Source: Jaapia argillacea MUCL 33604
Taxonomy: Eukaryota > Basidiomycota > Agaricomycetes > Jaapiales > Jaapiaceae
Assembly: GCA_000697665.1 (NCBI GenBank)
Contig: KL197710.1
Coordinates: 1,587,036-1,651,035 of the forward strand
Length of the DNA: 64,000 nucleotides
Direction of reading: 5' to 3'
Below, in pieces: positions 34,677-46,094 of the stretch. The notes beneath the pieces are model-generated. The model was not told the DNA's origin, searched no databases, and worked only from the letters and a program-made list of their open reading frames with translations. The position numbers and the translations under genes are program-made. Within the stretch, counting starts at the first letter, position 1, and the number at the start of each line of letters is the position of its first letter.

Positions 34677-37502
34677 ATGTCTGGAACTCCCGTGGCCTCC
34701 ACCCAGTCGCCTGACCCTGCAAGTGCAGCTACTCAGGAACCACCACAAAATGGCCTGGGTATCGACCAACTCGTTCTCCAATACCTCCGCTCTCGAGGTC
34801 ACACAGCAGCAGAAAAGGCTCTCCAAGAGTCTGTAGAATCTGGTTCTCCAGATGACAAGGGGAAATCATCAGAGTCCACCGCTTCTCCAGCGATATCCTC
34901 AGAGGAACTCATTAGGAAGCTTGCCGTGTTTGCCCAAAAGCCCTCGCGTCCTGGAGAGAACATATTGAAAGAAACTGCAAATGTGTTACAGGAACTGGCT
35001 GCGATGGGAAACCCTTCTAGTATTCAAAACTTGATTGCTAGTATTGGTACATTGGGTGCCGAGGATATATTGTCTTTGGACCCAACGGATAAGACGGAGG
35101 GGTTTCGGGAGTTGGAAGCTTGGGTGGATGGGTCGTTAGACATGTATCGAGTACGCATACATTCAGTAACTTTTGAATTGTCATTGATTTTCTTGCAACA
35201 GCCAGAGTTCCGACCGATCCTGTTCCCCATTTTCGTTCATTTCTACTTGGATTTGATACAGTTCGGTTTCAAAGAAGCAGGTTCGCTCCATTTTCTCGTT
35301 CTGGCTTCAATTTTCCTAATGGCTGTGTCTCGTCTCGCTCTAGCGCTCAAGTTCTACACTGTCTTCTCCCCATCCTTATCAGCCTCTCACAGCAGTACTC
35401 TGCACCACCTATCTACCCTCCTCCTTCCAGCTCATGTTCAGAATGATGAACTTGCCCAAAGGTTCCGGAACGAAAAATACGCAGTTCGGATGAGTAGATC
35501 TGGATTCGGGTTACTCGTGGGGTGGTTGACTGAAGGTGTTGGTGGTGAGGCGTTGGGCGCTGGGGAGGGCTTCTCTGGCGAGAAAGGAAAACGGGGTAGA
35601 GCTGCAGTTATGCGGGTGGTGAACAATCACCTGCGGTTCGATGGTAAACATTTGCTCTTCCTGATTGCTTTATTATAATGTCAATAATTCAATCAACCCA
35701 CAGTCACGCCGTCGAGCTCAACTGCGGTATCTCCATATGCATGGGAAGAGTCAACTGGTCTCCTATCATCCATCATCCCCCAAACCTCTGGCTCTTCCAC
35801 TATAGTCACAAGCGCCCTAACCTTCAACTCCTCCAAAGGCGAGCTCAAACTTGGTCAACCTCCCCTTCCAGAAGAACTCCGCACCGAAACCGAACGCGTA
35901 CTCAGAGAACAGGCCATGGTAGATCGTGACCCCGCAGCACATTACGACCTCCAATTTCTTCGCCCCCCCGCAGTGGCTGGGGTGACGGCGCCCTCGATAT
36001 CGGACTTGCCACCACACCCGCCAGCTTTCAAGACCATTGATGTGAATAGGGAGGTTGAGAAAATCAGGGATGCAAGGAAGCGGATAAGGCTGGAACCGAG
36101 TGCATTGCACGGTTTGGATGCTAACTCTCCCCAGGCTGCCGCTGCGCGGTCGAGGGCGCTACCCAGTATCTGTTGTTACACCGTTCACGACGCGCCTGAG
36201 GGGTAAAGCCTTTTTGTTATTTCATTCCGCCTTGGCTAACTTGTTCGTTGGCAGAGTCCCATCCTGCACATTCTCTCCAGACACTTCATTGATGGCTGCT
36301 GGTTTCTCCGAAAGCTACATCCGTTTGTGGAGTTTGAAGGGTGAGAAATTGAGGGGCATGAGGAGCGATTTTCAGTCCAATGCAGTACGAGATGGTAGGC
36401 GCCCGTCTTAGGTATCCAATGTCGGACTAGTTCGCTCAAGTTGTCGTTCCAGCTACCTCACTGAAGAAAATCAGGGAGCGAGGAGGGACCACAACCCGAA
36501 AGCTCATTGGCCACAGCGGCCCGGTATACTCCCTTTCCTTCGATCCCCTCAGTGGATCAGCAGCGCCACCCAAATACCTGCTTTCTGCATCAGCTGATGC
36601 GACGACGCGGCTATGGTCGTTGGATACAATGACAAATGTTGTTGCTTATCGGGGTCACCAAAATCCTGTGTGGGATGTTCAGTGGAGCCCTATGGGTATT
36701 TATTTCGCAACAGCTAGTCGCGATCGGACAGCGAGGCTCTGGTCGACAGATAGGACTTCGGCGCTACGTATATATGCTGGGCATCTGAGTGATGTCGACG
36801 TGAGTTTTGTTATGACTTACTCTCAAGTCGAAGTCTGATTGACTTTTTTTTACCAGTGTGTGCGATTCCACCCGAACTCCCTGTACCTTGCAACTGGTTC
36901 AAGTGATTGGACTGCTCGATTATGGGATGTCCAACGAGGGTCATGTGTTCGGGTTTTTGTTGGACACCAGGGGATCGTATCCACTCTGGCATTCAGCCCA
37001 GATGGCCGGTATTTAGCAAGTGCAGGTTAGCACTTTCTTGGTCACTCCAGTGGCGTTTTGATCCCATATTCTGCCATATAGGTGAAGATCTCGCGATCAA
37101 CATCTGGGACATCGGTTCTGGCCGCCGCATCAAGAAGATGACAGGTCATACAGCTTCCATATATTCCCTCGCTTTCAGCGCCGAGTCCACGATGCTAGTT
37201 AGTGGAGGAGCCGATTGGACTGTTCGGTGTTGGGATGTGAAGGGTGCTGGCGGGCTACCTGCCAAACGCGATGGGATGGTGAATGGGTTTGGATCAGAGT
37301 CGGCTAACGCGAAGGACGAAGAGAGCTCAGAGACGTGAGTCAGCTCCGTGTCATGAAAACCAGAGTATCTGACGATGAGTGTTATAGGACTGATTTGATG
37401 GCCACGTTCCCTACGAAACGGACTCCTATTATCGATGTTCATTTCACTCCTCGCAATCTGTGTCTTGTAGTGGGACCTCATCTATCTCCTGAGCAGAGAT
37501 GA
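34677..37502 (+). CDS. TAF5: TFIID/SAGA subunit TAF5 (WD40)
   Basis: TAF5 is a scaffold subunit of TFIID and SAGA. The ATG at 34677 opens with a LisH-like stretch ([24 protein letters not shown]). The NTD2 helical domain follows ([36 protein letters not shown], then [12 protein letters not shown]). The C-terminal propeller shows at least six WD repeats: [19 protein letters not shown] with [20 protein letters not shown] with [17 protein letters not shown] with [29 protein letters not shown] with NIWDIGSG, and [10 protein letters not shown] with TVRCWDVKG. The ending is [12 protein letters not shown] with its stop at 37500-37502. Introns fall between domains and between some WD blades. Confidence 0.94.
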
Positions 37503-37635
37503 TGGTTTTGATGGTTTTGACGGTATCGTGTACCAATTGTTGTCGCTATCTATTCGTTTCTTCGCCACCAGTAATATTCGATTCGCCCGCAACACGCTGA
37601 ATTCTGTCTATATCGAAGGCATGAATTTCAGGAAA

Positions 37636-38275
37636 TCAATTCAATAACCCATCAAGGATTTTCGCCCCCTTCGCTTCGTTGAGCAGGTCGTCCTTCTCCC
37701 AGTTCCTCGCCCTTTCACTGAAGCCATCTGATCTCATCCAATTAACTATCCGATCCACCTGACCATCCTCCCATTCGTAGAGCGTCGCTATGGCCAACTT
37801 CGCAAAGCATCTCCTGCCTGGGCCAGCCACATCGAGGAGATGATTGTCCACAATCAGCTTCTGCACCAACCAAAGTTGGTTTGCCAACCTCGCAGCGTCG
37901 GTAGTAGGACCTTCGATGTTGGTGGGAGCTTGCTCGATGTCCCTCCCCTCCTGGACGATGCTGGTGTCCGAAAGCTTTCGTCGGACGCTAGTCCTAGCCC
38001 TTTTCCGGGGAGGCTCTTCGGAGGTCTGAGAGTACATTTGTGCTGTCTGTTGAGACGACTCGTAATCATCGTCCTCTTCGTCGAGCTGAAATGACAGTGA
38101 GTCTGACTGTATCCAGCCAGGGGTTCAGTACACTCACGGCCCTTTCTATCTCGGCGATCTTGTCGTTGTCTCCGTCAATCGCGGCTTTGGTCGGGTACCA
38201 TTCCTCCAAGTGGCAATATTTCTCAGGTTTATCGATGGACGAGTCGGAACGCACGAGAGTACGATTGCGAGGCAT
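37636..38275 (-). CDS. Hypothetical protein, tandem paralogue A
   Basis: I do not recognise the family. Two exons encode about 196 residues. Exon 1 starts MPRNRTLVRSDSSIDKPEKYCHLEEW (ATG at 38275). A 50-base GTGAGT-CAG intron follows. Exon 2 starts LDEEDDDYESSQQTAQ, then a basic patch (PPRKRARTSVRRK) that could be a nuclear signal, then a predicted helical C-terminal part (ARLANQLWLVQKLIVDNHLLD, ATLYEWEDGQVDRIVNWMRSDGF, WEKDDLLNEAKGAKI). The next gene downstream on the plus axis (38675-39385) repeats this layout with strong divergence, showing a local tandem duplication. Confidence 0.65.
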
Positions 38276-38674
38276 CGTGTGTAGAGATGTGAAGATGGTG
38301 AGAGACACCCTCCGACTCTTGTTGTTATATATGATCCATTTCAACCTCAGCGAAAAGGCCACCTTTGCCTGGGACGATCGTCCTCAAAGAAGTCGGGCCA
38401 GCTGTCTCCTTTTGCGTGCCACCTCATTCGAGTGATTGTCCTCTTGTCACAGAGGCTTATTTCCTTGCAAAGACCCCATTCTGACTGGAAGGACAAAGGA
38501 GGCTGCCAGCTTCCTGGCCACAGCGGCATGGTACGTTTCCCGACGTTCTCCCTGAAAATCTTCCAGCGACGGCGACACGCAGGCCAATTAAATAATCAAT
38601 TCAGAATAAATAAACAAACGGACACCGGGTCGTAAGTAGATTGGGTATCGTCTATCGAGACTACAGTCAGGGCA
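38276..38674. promoter_or_regulatory. Spacer between tandem paralogues A and B
   Basis: This is the promoter of paralogue A and the 3' region of paralogue B, both on the minus strand. No gene is seen. Confidence 0.35.
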
Positions 38675-39385
38675 TCAATTCATCCAAATCCATTCTTCCT
38701 CCTTTGCCGCCAAGAAGAGGTGATCTTCGGTCCAGTCCATCGTATCCACGCCTTGTAGATCATCCAACCACCTAATGATCCGGGTGACCTGATCCTTTCG
38801 CCATTCGTACAGGACCCCCACGGTTCGCCGCAAGTCGGCCATCCTGCTTGGGCTGCTCACTTGATCCCGATAATCCTCCACCAAATTCCATATCGAGCGA
38901 AGTCGCCTGGCTAGTTCTCGCTCTGGGCCGGCGAGGGCTGCAGCTCGACCGTTGTTGTTTCGGGAGCATCGTCGTCGCTGAGGGGAGCATCGTTGTCGCC
39001 GATGGGAGTATCCTCGTCGCCGATGGGAGTATCGTTGTCGCTGATGGGAGTGTCATCGTCGCCGATGGGAGTATCTTTGTCGCTGATGGTCTCTTGGGAT
39101 GACTGGCTGTACGAGGTGGACTGGGAAGAATCCCAGCTGTCGCCCGTCGACTGAGAACACTGGTAGTCGACATCCATCTCGTCTCTCTGGGAAGGGGTGA
39201 GTCAATGTAGTTTCCAAGTTCTGATTCCAAGTTAAACTTACCTTCCTGTCCTCTTGCAGTATCTTTTCGTCATCTTGTTCGCACTTAGCCTTCAACGCCG
39301 TGACCTCTTCGAGATGACCGAGCATCTCAGGTTTGTCTATAGCAGACTCAGAGGAGTTGTCGATGACAGAGAAGTGGGATCGCAT
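38675..39385 (-). pseudogene. Hypothetical protein, tandem paralogue B with minisatellite and frame break
   Basis: Exon 1 (ATG at 39385) reads MRSHFSVIDNSSESAIDKPEMLGHLEE and aligns with paralogue A. A GTAAGT intron at about 39185-39241 joins RDEMDVDYQCSQST, matching A's DEEDDDYESSQQT. A Ser/Gln-rich stretch then enters six copies of a 21-base repeat encoding (DTPIGDD)n. In this frame a stop occurs at 38911-38913 after QPSPAQSEN. The part homologous to A's C-terminus (ELARRLRSIWNLVEDYRDQV, GVLYEWRKDQVTRIIRWLDDL, ending at 38675) lies in another frame beyond that stop. Either an unrecognised intron bridges them or the gene is broken. I find no good GT donor inside the repeats. It may still yield a truncated protein of about 137 residues. 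Confidence 0.5.
38962..39087. repeat. 21-base minisatellite, six copies
   Basis: A 21-base unit is repeated six times with point differences, encoding a seven-residue acidic repeat of the type DTPIGDD on the minus strand. It lies inside paralogue B and is absent from paralogue A. Confidence 0.85.
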
Positions 39386-39856
39386 TATGGTGCGGGTCAA
39401 CGTTGGGTGAGATAGGATGATGGGAAGTGATGAGCACAAGTAACCTCCGGTCTTCGTACATAAATGCGTTTTGACCTCTGGGAGGAGGCTACCGTGCTTT
39501 GATGCAGGCCACTTGCCCTTTGTCACTCGCTTTGGCATTTGGCTTGAGGAAGGTTTTGAAAGGACATTCCGACCCGTTGCATATTTCCTTTTACCTACGT
39601 GTCATTGAAAGCTATCTCATTGGTATAATGGCGTTACACGCCCCATGCCAACCGCGAGGGAGCAGGACGTATGCAGCAGGAACAGGACGCGTCGAAAATA
39701 CGAAACGCAATATCCAGAGGGTAGTTACAGCATCATCACGTGGAGGCGTGCTCCTGGCTTCTCACCGCGCTCGTTCAGCTGCTCTGACATTACAGCAGTG
39801 CTTTACAACTCTCCCAGCGCCAGGCCACGAATTTCACTTTGCCAGCAACATACAAC
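39386..39856. promoter_or_regulatory. Divergent promoter region
   Basis: The region lies between paralogue B (minus) and the conserved hypothetical gene starting at 39857 (plus). An open frame on the plus strand crosses it but has no domain content. A stretch near 39615-39640 loosely resembles a tRNA A-box, with no B-box downstream. Confidence 0.35.
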
Positions 39857-40755
39857 ATGTCCACCGTATGCTGCTAACTGCAATAGCGACACTCACATAC
39901 TAATCTCGCTCTCCACAGATGGGCGAAGGGATGCAAGTCGACCCTGAAATACAAACCGTAGTTCCTCACATGCAGGCCCAACCCGAGAATCAGAATGTCC
40001 CAATATCGATACCAACTATGCATGGTACACCACAACTTCTCCCCTGCTCGAACTTAACACCTTGATCTCTGACTTTGGTCCATTTCCCCCCAGTGGCAAG
40101 TCGAGATATCCCAGTCAAGGTCCACATACGAAGACCCGAGAGGGATGCTTGGTCCTATCTGGGCCGTGCCATCGTGAACCATGAAGTGACGGGGCATTCG
40201 GCTCGTGTTGGTATGTTATATAGCTCCACACTCACGAAGTGGTTGACTCAAATCACCGCCACAAGTTGTACGCTCTGCGACCTCAGGGAAAATCATGACT
40301 ATCTTCGCGGAGGTACGTGGGTCTCGTGATCACAACTATCGTATGTCTGTTCTCAATCATGGTATACGAATACAGGGTTCAGATCTTCAAGCGGAGAAGC
40401 GGGGCAACTTTGTAGTGGTGGGTTGTGTAGACGGATCCAGAGTGGTCTCATGGTCACTTAATGCGAGTTGTCGTCTCATCATCTCTTAACTCGATAACTC
40501 ATATCTCAACAGGCGCTGAACAACTCGGATACCCTTCGCCTACTGGCAAGCATAGAACTCGCATGCTATAAGAGCCGACAAGCTATCAATGACCCACGAC
40601 ATCACACCAAAGTACGCCGACGCATTGAAAAGGTGATCAAGGAAGACAGGCGGAAGAGACATAGGCGACGAAAGGACCAAGAAGCCATGATTGATGCGTT
40701 TTCCAAGCAAACTATTGCTGCAGAACCTATGGACGACGTGCCGGACGACCTATGA
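39857..40755 (+). CDS. Conserved-looking hypothetical protein with basic C-terminus
   Basis: I do not recognise the family. Five introns fit well. A tiny first exon (MST) joins MGEGMQVDPEIQTVV, then VASRDIPVKVHIRRPERDAWSYLGRAIVNHEVTGHSARV, VVRSATSGKIMTIFAE, GSDLQAEKRGNFVVVGCVDGSRVVSWSLN and ALNNSDTLRLLASIELACYKSRQAIN. The C-terminus is a long basic helix (KVRRRIEKVIKEDRRKRHRRRKDQEAMIDAF), ending DDVPDDL with the stop at 40753-40755. The middle looks like a compact beta-rich domain resembling a PH-like or split-barrel fold, but that is only an impression. The last intron appears to use a GC donor. Confidence 0.65.
40463..40512 (+). other. Probable GC-AG intron
   Basis: A 50-base intron beginning GCGAGT and ending ACAG joins SWSLN to ALNNSDTL in frame. 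GT donors nearby give an immediate stop or the wrong frame. GC donors are a known minor class with otherwise strong consensus, as seen here. Confidence 0.6.
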
Positions 40756-41447
40756 CTTGGTGAGCAGATCTTCTCAAGTCCACCATGATGCATTAAAAAT
40801 CTGACGTTGTCTGATTAGACACTTGTCTGATTGTACGCTCTCTCACGTGTTTATTTGTCGGCTGTCCTGTATTTTGCTCGCACATGTTTCTAGTCCCAAT
40901 CATCCTCGACTGCCCATATGGATTCCCCTCTCCCCCACAGAATCCTATTGTACTCATTGTCCTCGTTAGCTTTGGTGTGACTTATCCCTATAATGACTGC
41001 CTGCTTTTTTGCTATCTTGATGCATATTTCGTACGTGATTGTCGTCGATAGAAGTGAATGACACACAGGTTCGGAAGACCGTACTTGGCAAAAGGGTTTG
41101 TTCGGTACGATACCCTAGCTGTACATGGAAAGTATCTGCAAAGTATAGAAACACAACACACCAGACCTATACATGTGAAGCAACGAAAGGGGGTTAAAGG
41201 AACGACGGAACAGCGGAACAACAGAGACGACCAGCGAAGCAAAGGTATGTGGACAGGATAGGGAAGGCGGACGGAAGGCAGCCCACATAGCGAGAGGGGC
41301 GGAGGTAGATCCAGGTCTTACAAGATAAGATTGGAGGATGATTACAGATTCAGACGTGTAGAGTATCATCCACACAAACTCATCCTCGACTGATTCAAGG
41401 AAAGTGAAGGAATATAAAAAGTGAAGTTTTGATCGTGCCGGCGATGT
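40756..41447. other. Convergent 3' intergenic region
   Basis: About 690 bases separate two converging genes. Small open frames on both strands show no domain. Nothing else is seen. Confidence 0.4.
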
Positions 41448-43694
41448 TTACGAGTCGCTGTAAAGGCCGGGCGGCGGGGGCGGACGTTCATAATCCGAGG
41501 ACTGTTTATACAGCGCCGATGGTGGCTCATAGCGGGTGGCCTGCTGAGCAGGATAAGAAGATTGAGAATATGTGGGGTAGTAAGGGGAAGGTGTGGTCTG
41601 ATATTGGGCTGGCGGAGGCCGATACTGCGACGGCGGTGAGGGGTACTGAGGTTGATACTGAGAATTTGAAGGTTGGTATTGAGACTGTGCAGGCTGATAT
41701 TGACCTGCAGGAGACTCATACTGCGACGAAGGGTTTTGATACTGTGCATGTGGAGTGTGGTATGGCGTAGGAGCCTGACCCTGGGATGGAGGCGTAGGGC
41801 GATAAGATGATGTAGGGGGCATCGACGGGCCTGCCACGTCGGTGCCCTCCGGTGGAGTCACAACGACTGAAACGGGTCCCCGCCGCTCGCTATATTGCGG
41901 TGGAAGCTCAACCACACCATTCTCATCAGGCTCGATCTCCTCAGCATCGGTGTGCACAATGAATCTTGATATTGTCTCATGGCGCAGACCTGCCTGGGAG
42001 GCTTTGCTTCGTCCCGACGATGTTACAGAGACAGAATTACGATTGTCGATCTGGTCGCCTTGTACGGAGGATGCAGGACGTGTCGAATACGTTTGTGGCT
42101 GCGAAGACTGCACCGCACCTGAGCCGAAAGGATTGGCTTCATTAACCGACGGAGCTCGATATAGGGAAGGTGCTTGCGCTTGTGGCTGCAAAGATTGTGT
42201 CGCATCAGACCCGTAGGGGCTAACATCATTCACTGACGATGCGGCATATACCGATGGAGGTGGCTGCGTGTGCGACTGCTGCGACGAGCCTGTCATATAT
42301 GGGGTAGGCTCGTACCGAGTGGAAGGAGAAGTCGGATAAGTCGCAGTCGAATCATTGTCGTAGGTACGCTGGGTGCCATACGGGTGGGACGCAGTGAAGG
42401 GCCGTGCGCTCGGAGGAGGCGCCGAAGGCGGTGTATACGGGTATGGTGCAATAGGAGGGGGTGCTCCACCCAAGTCGACTACAGAACCCAAGGGATGTGA
42501 GTTCCGTAAATCGAATGGCGAATTATTGTTTCGTCTCTTTTGCCAGTAGAACCACCCAAGGGAACCAACAGCAGCCACACCGATTAAGCCTCCAATAACT
42601 AATCCGATGATAACACCTGCGCTGCCCGTGCTTTTGGAAGGAACTGGGGCTCCAGACGTCTGCGATGCGGCAGGTACCTTCGCGGTGGTGCTTTTCGGGG
42701 CCGCGGTTCGAGATGCTGAAGCAGTCGCAGACGTCGAAACTGCTGGCGGATTTGGGACAGAGCTCGGCGAATTGGTATTGAGACACGTTGCATCATTAGA
42801 CAACCCAACGAGTCTCACATCGGAACTGCCCCCTTGGCGGCCTTGAGCGTCAACCATCGCAAAGAGAATGGATGTCCCTGCTGCAACATTGGCTGGCCAA
42901 GCAAAACTGACAGGCCCCTCCGGCGGATTAAGAACGAACGACTCTCCTCCGGGGATAAGGCCCTGGAAATGGCATTCAATATAGATGAACTAACCAAGGA
43001 AACGAAATGGGCTGACATAAATTGTGACTGGTTGCACAGCGCCTGTATAGGCACTAAACGTGAATGGCCTATGAAAGGGGTTCAGAAACCAAATTAGATC
43101 AAACCTGGTTGGATAGTGGCCTCACCGACACTGCTGCAGAGCTGGGGAAGGCGAGTCAAGCATGTTGATGCAGGATAACGAGAAGCGGGACTCACCATCA
43201 TTCAACTGGAATTGAAATGCCACGCCCGGGTCCGTTGTAGCGCAGTTGGCGCCTTGGGATGGACCCGCCGTCAGTACCTTTGTCACTCCTCCACTTCCAA
43301 ACCCAGTTGCATCAGACATCGTGATCATAAATTGTTGGCCTTTGGCGAAGGGCAGGGGAGTTTCGAAGGTACCTCGACCATTGCTGAATGCCGTCGCAGG
43401 GATTGAAATGTTTCGAGGAGTCCCAAACACCTACCGCACATGATGAGATATGTCGTAGCGAGGATATGAGCGACACGTACAGGGATAAGAAGGAGCTGGA
43501 ATGGTGCCTGCCCTCCTACAAGGCAAATAGTTGGTGAGTGTGATCCTTGAGTAAAGTCAATCGATGGACATACCAGTCCATGACAGAGAGAGGCTATTGC
43601 ATTGAGCTGGAGTCCCGAAAGTGAATGTGAACGCCCGAACAAGGGAAGAAGAAAATCCCAGGAGTGTTACAAAATAAAAAAGTGCAAGGTGCAT
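41448..43694 (-). CDS. Type I membrane protein with N-terminal secreted domain and Pro/Gln/Tyr-rich tail
   Basis: The specific function is not known to me. The ATG at 43694 opens a signal peptide (LALFYFVTLLGFSSSLVRA). The extracellular part runs FTFTFGTPAQCNSLSLSWTG, GGQAPFQLLLIPVFGTPRNISIPATAFSNGRGTFETPL and GSGGVTKVLTAGPSQGANCATTDPG, then a second beta-type domain. This pattern recurs widely in basidiomycete cell-surface proteins. A Ser/Thr/Ala linker is followed by one membrane segment (GVIIGLVIGGLIGVAAVGSLGWFYW) and a KRR stop-transfer. The cytosolic tail of about 300 residues ends in degenerate repeats of the type SQYQPP/SQYES. Three introns split the extracellular part. A wall-sensing or adhesion role is inferred from layout only. 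Confidence 0.78.
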
Positions 43695-44036
43695 TTGAGA
43701 GTATACCAGACGACTATGCACGCTTCTACTTTGATCTCAGCACCAGCAACGCGAGTCCTCTCCGTCGAGAAGGAATAAAAGAGTGACAAAAGTGGGAGAG
43801 GGAGAGGAATATTCGCTGTCGGAACCGTTTCTACACAACCTGTAGCATGCGAAGGCTTGACACTTGTGAACTCAAATCAGGCGCATCGGTGGTGGGAAAT
43901 TTCCTGGCCAGACTCGACATCTCAACATCTCATTCATTTAACAAAACAACTGAAGCCGGCAACGGCGGGCGCGACGAAGTCCAACAAAACTATACATGAA
44001 AGGAATAACGGTGAAGGGGAAGTAGGAAGGAAACGT
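43695..44036. promoter_or_regulatory. Upstream region of the type I membrane protein gene
   Basis: This is the promoter of the gene starting at 43694 and the 3' region of the next minus-strand gene. No gene is seen. Confidence 0.35.
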
Positions 44037-45759
44037 TCAGTTCCTGCGTTGTTGACAGATACGACAGGCAAACTTCCAAGGATCCAACAGCAACACGCGA
44101 AAGACGACCTTCAAAGTCTGCACAACTGGTGAACCCTTGGTATCCATCCCACCACGAGTATCAATGTTGATCCCAAAGTCGGTGAAACCACCTGAGGGAT
44201 CGGCCTCGGCGATGAGAGGTGTGAAGATGTCTGGCTTGAGTGGATATCCTCCAGGGATATTCGGAGATTCATCAATGCTGGAGAGGAACGCAAGCTGAGG
44301 AGGTGTCGGAAAGCCGTAGCTAGATACTGGCGAATATTCATTCAGAATTGGAGGTGGCTTCGGAATGATGACTCCCGATATGGATGATAGGCCGGACACT
44401 GTACTGAGAAGTACTTTTGGGGAAGTCAAGCAGCTGTCGACGGTCAACGCCGGAAGTAGTTGCATAACGGGTCCGGCCGAACGCTTGGGTGGAGGGGGGA
44501 TGGCCTTGGGAGATCGAAAGTTGGGGAGGGGATGATGCTGATGTTGGAATGGAATAGGGATGGTCACGTTGACTGTTCTCGGAGCTGAAGATAGGCGGCG
44601 TGTTGAATGTCGACTGAGCGAAGACGAAGATGAAGACGAGGAAACAACCTGAGGGACCGATGGAGGAGAACAACTCTCGATGGCCAAGGGGCATTCCGAG
44701 GGCGGATCTTGCTGGGGACTCGGTCCATCGCCGAAAAGAAAGGGTGCAATATGGCTGAGAACATCGGGCACCTCTGGAAGGGTAGGCTGAACAACGGTTG
44801 GCTTGGGGAAAGAGAAGATATTCCGACGATGGACATCCACAGCCTTCTTTGGAGCAGTGGGGGAACGAGCGACAATTGGAGGATTCGTACTAGTAGACTC
44901 CAACGCAGCCTTAGGAGACTCGGTATTAATGAGGGGTTTCGTAGGTGGGCAACGAGGAGCATGAGGAGGCTTCCTTAGGCGGGGAGGACGCGACGAGGAT
45001 GACACCACGGCGCTTTTAGAGCGACCAGACTTAGGCTCAGAAGATAAAGCTGGCGAGGCATGGCGAGCAGCGATAGTGTGGAAGGCATCCCTCAGTGTCT
45101 TCAAATCCAAGTCGTTCTGTGTCCAGTTGACGCAAGTGTGCCCAGCTTTGTTCGTTCCGCCGCCGTTATCAGCGCCAGGCGTAAAGGTGAGAGACGGAGA
45201 GCCAGGTGAAAGTGCATCCATTTGTTCGATAATCTGATGAAGCTCCGCGATATCGGCCTTGAGGATGTCATTATGTATCTTCGCCCGAAGTAGCTTCTTC
45301 GTTTCTGCATAATTGATAACAACAAGCGAGATACGCCGATGAACAGCTCGCAAGAGGGTTTCTGTGCTGGATCGGTTGACGCCTTTATTAATTTATTCTC
45401 GACGTTCAAGTGAGTGGGCAGTCTCACCGTTGTGGGTTGGAGTCCTTTGGTGCGTCAGAAGCATTAGCTTCGGCGATTTCGTGAAATTGCCGCTTTGGCA
45501 GCGGGTTGATAATGGAAGGGATTGCTAGATCTTGAACCTGTTTGGCGGGAAGGTTCTTGGTTCCTTGGAACGTTGCCCGTGGTTCAGGTTGATTCGAGAT
45601 AGGCTGTAATACGCGTGAATTCTGTGGTGGTGCTTCAACAACGATTGGCTTCGTGAGATCAATGATGTGTCGACGAGGATTCGCTTTCTTTTTGCGGGTG
45701 TCTTCTCCACCTCCAAGTCGTTGTTCGTGTTTAATATTTTTCTGTTTGGACTTCACCAT
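44037..45759 (-). CDS. Hypothetical Pro/Ser-rich protein
   Basis: I do not recognise this protein. The ATG at 45759 gives a basic start (MVKSKQKNIKHEQRLGGGEDTRKKK). One short intron lies near 45355-45427. The second exon opens with a helical segment that may form a coiled coil (TLLRAVHRRISLVVINYAETKKLLRAKIHNDILKADIAELHQIIEQMDAL). After that come about 350 residues of disordered Pro/Ser/Arg-rich sequence with an eight-residue Ser run, ending CRICQQRRN at 44037. The composition suggests a nuclear or scaffold protein, but no known motif supports a specific role. Confidence 0.6.
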
Positions 45760-46094
45760 TGCAGATGGCCGGGATTTGAGAAAGATGGTTTTCAAGAATG
45801 TGCTTCACAAGTATATAGACACAGAGGTCGCCAGGAGAGGATAGAGAAAGATTGCCCAAGATGAATGTGGTGGTAGGAGAGAAAGAAGAGAGACAGGTGC
45901 GATCGGAATCTCAACCAAGTTCAGTGGCTGCCCTCGGCGCGGAAAAGAATAGCAAAAGTGATCATTTCCCAGAGCGTAAACCTCCAGTGTTGGAACTAGC
46001 TAATTGATACAGTAAGGTTGAACAGGATTTTGTTGAAAAACCCTCAAGAGTCCGAGTCCCTCCAAGTCCGTTTCAAACATCAATCATCACCGCC
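45760..46094. promoter_or_regulatory. Upstream region of the Pro/Ser-rich gene
   Basis: This is the promoter of the gene starting at 45759 and the 3' end region of the first MetE-like gene. Nothing else is seen. Confidence 0.35.

Noticed and set aside
39600-39690. Possible tRNA gene (A-box-like stretch)
   Set aside because: There is no B-box-like GGTTCRANYCC downstream and no acceptor-stem pairing by eye.
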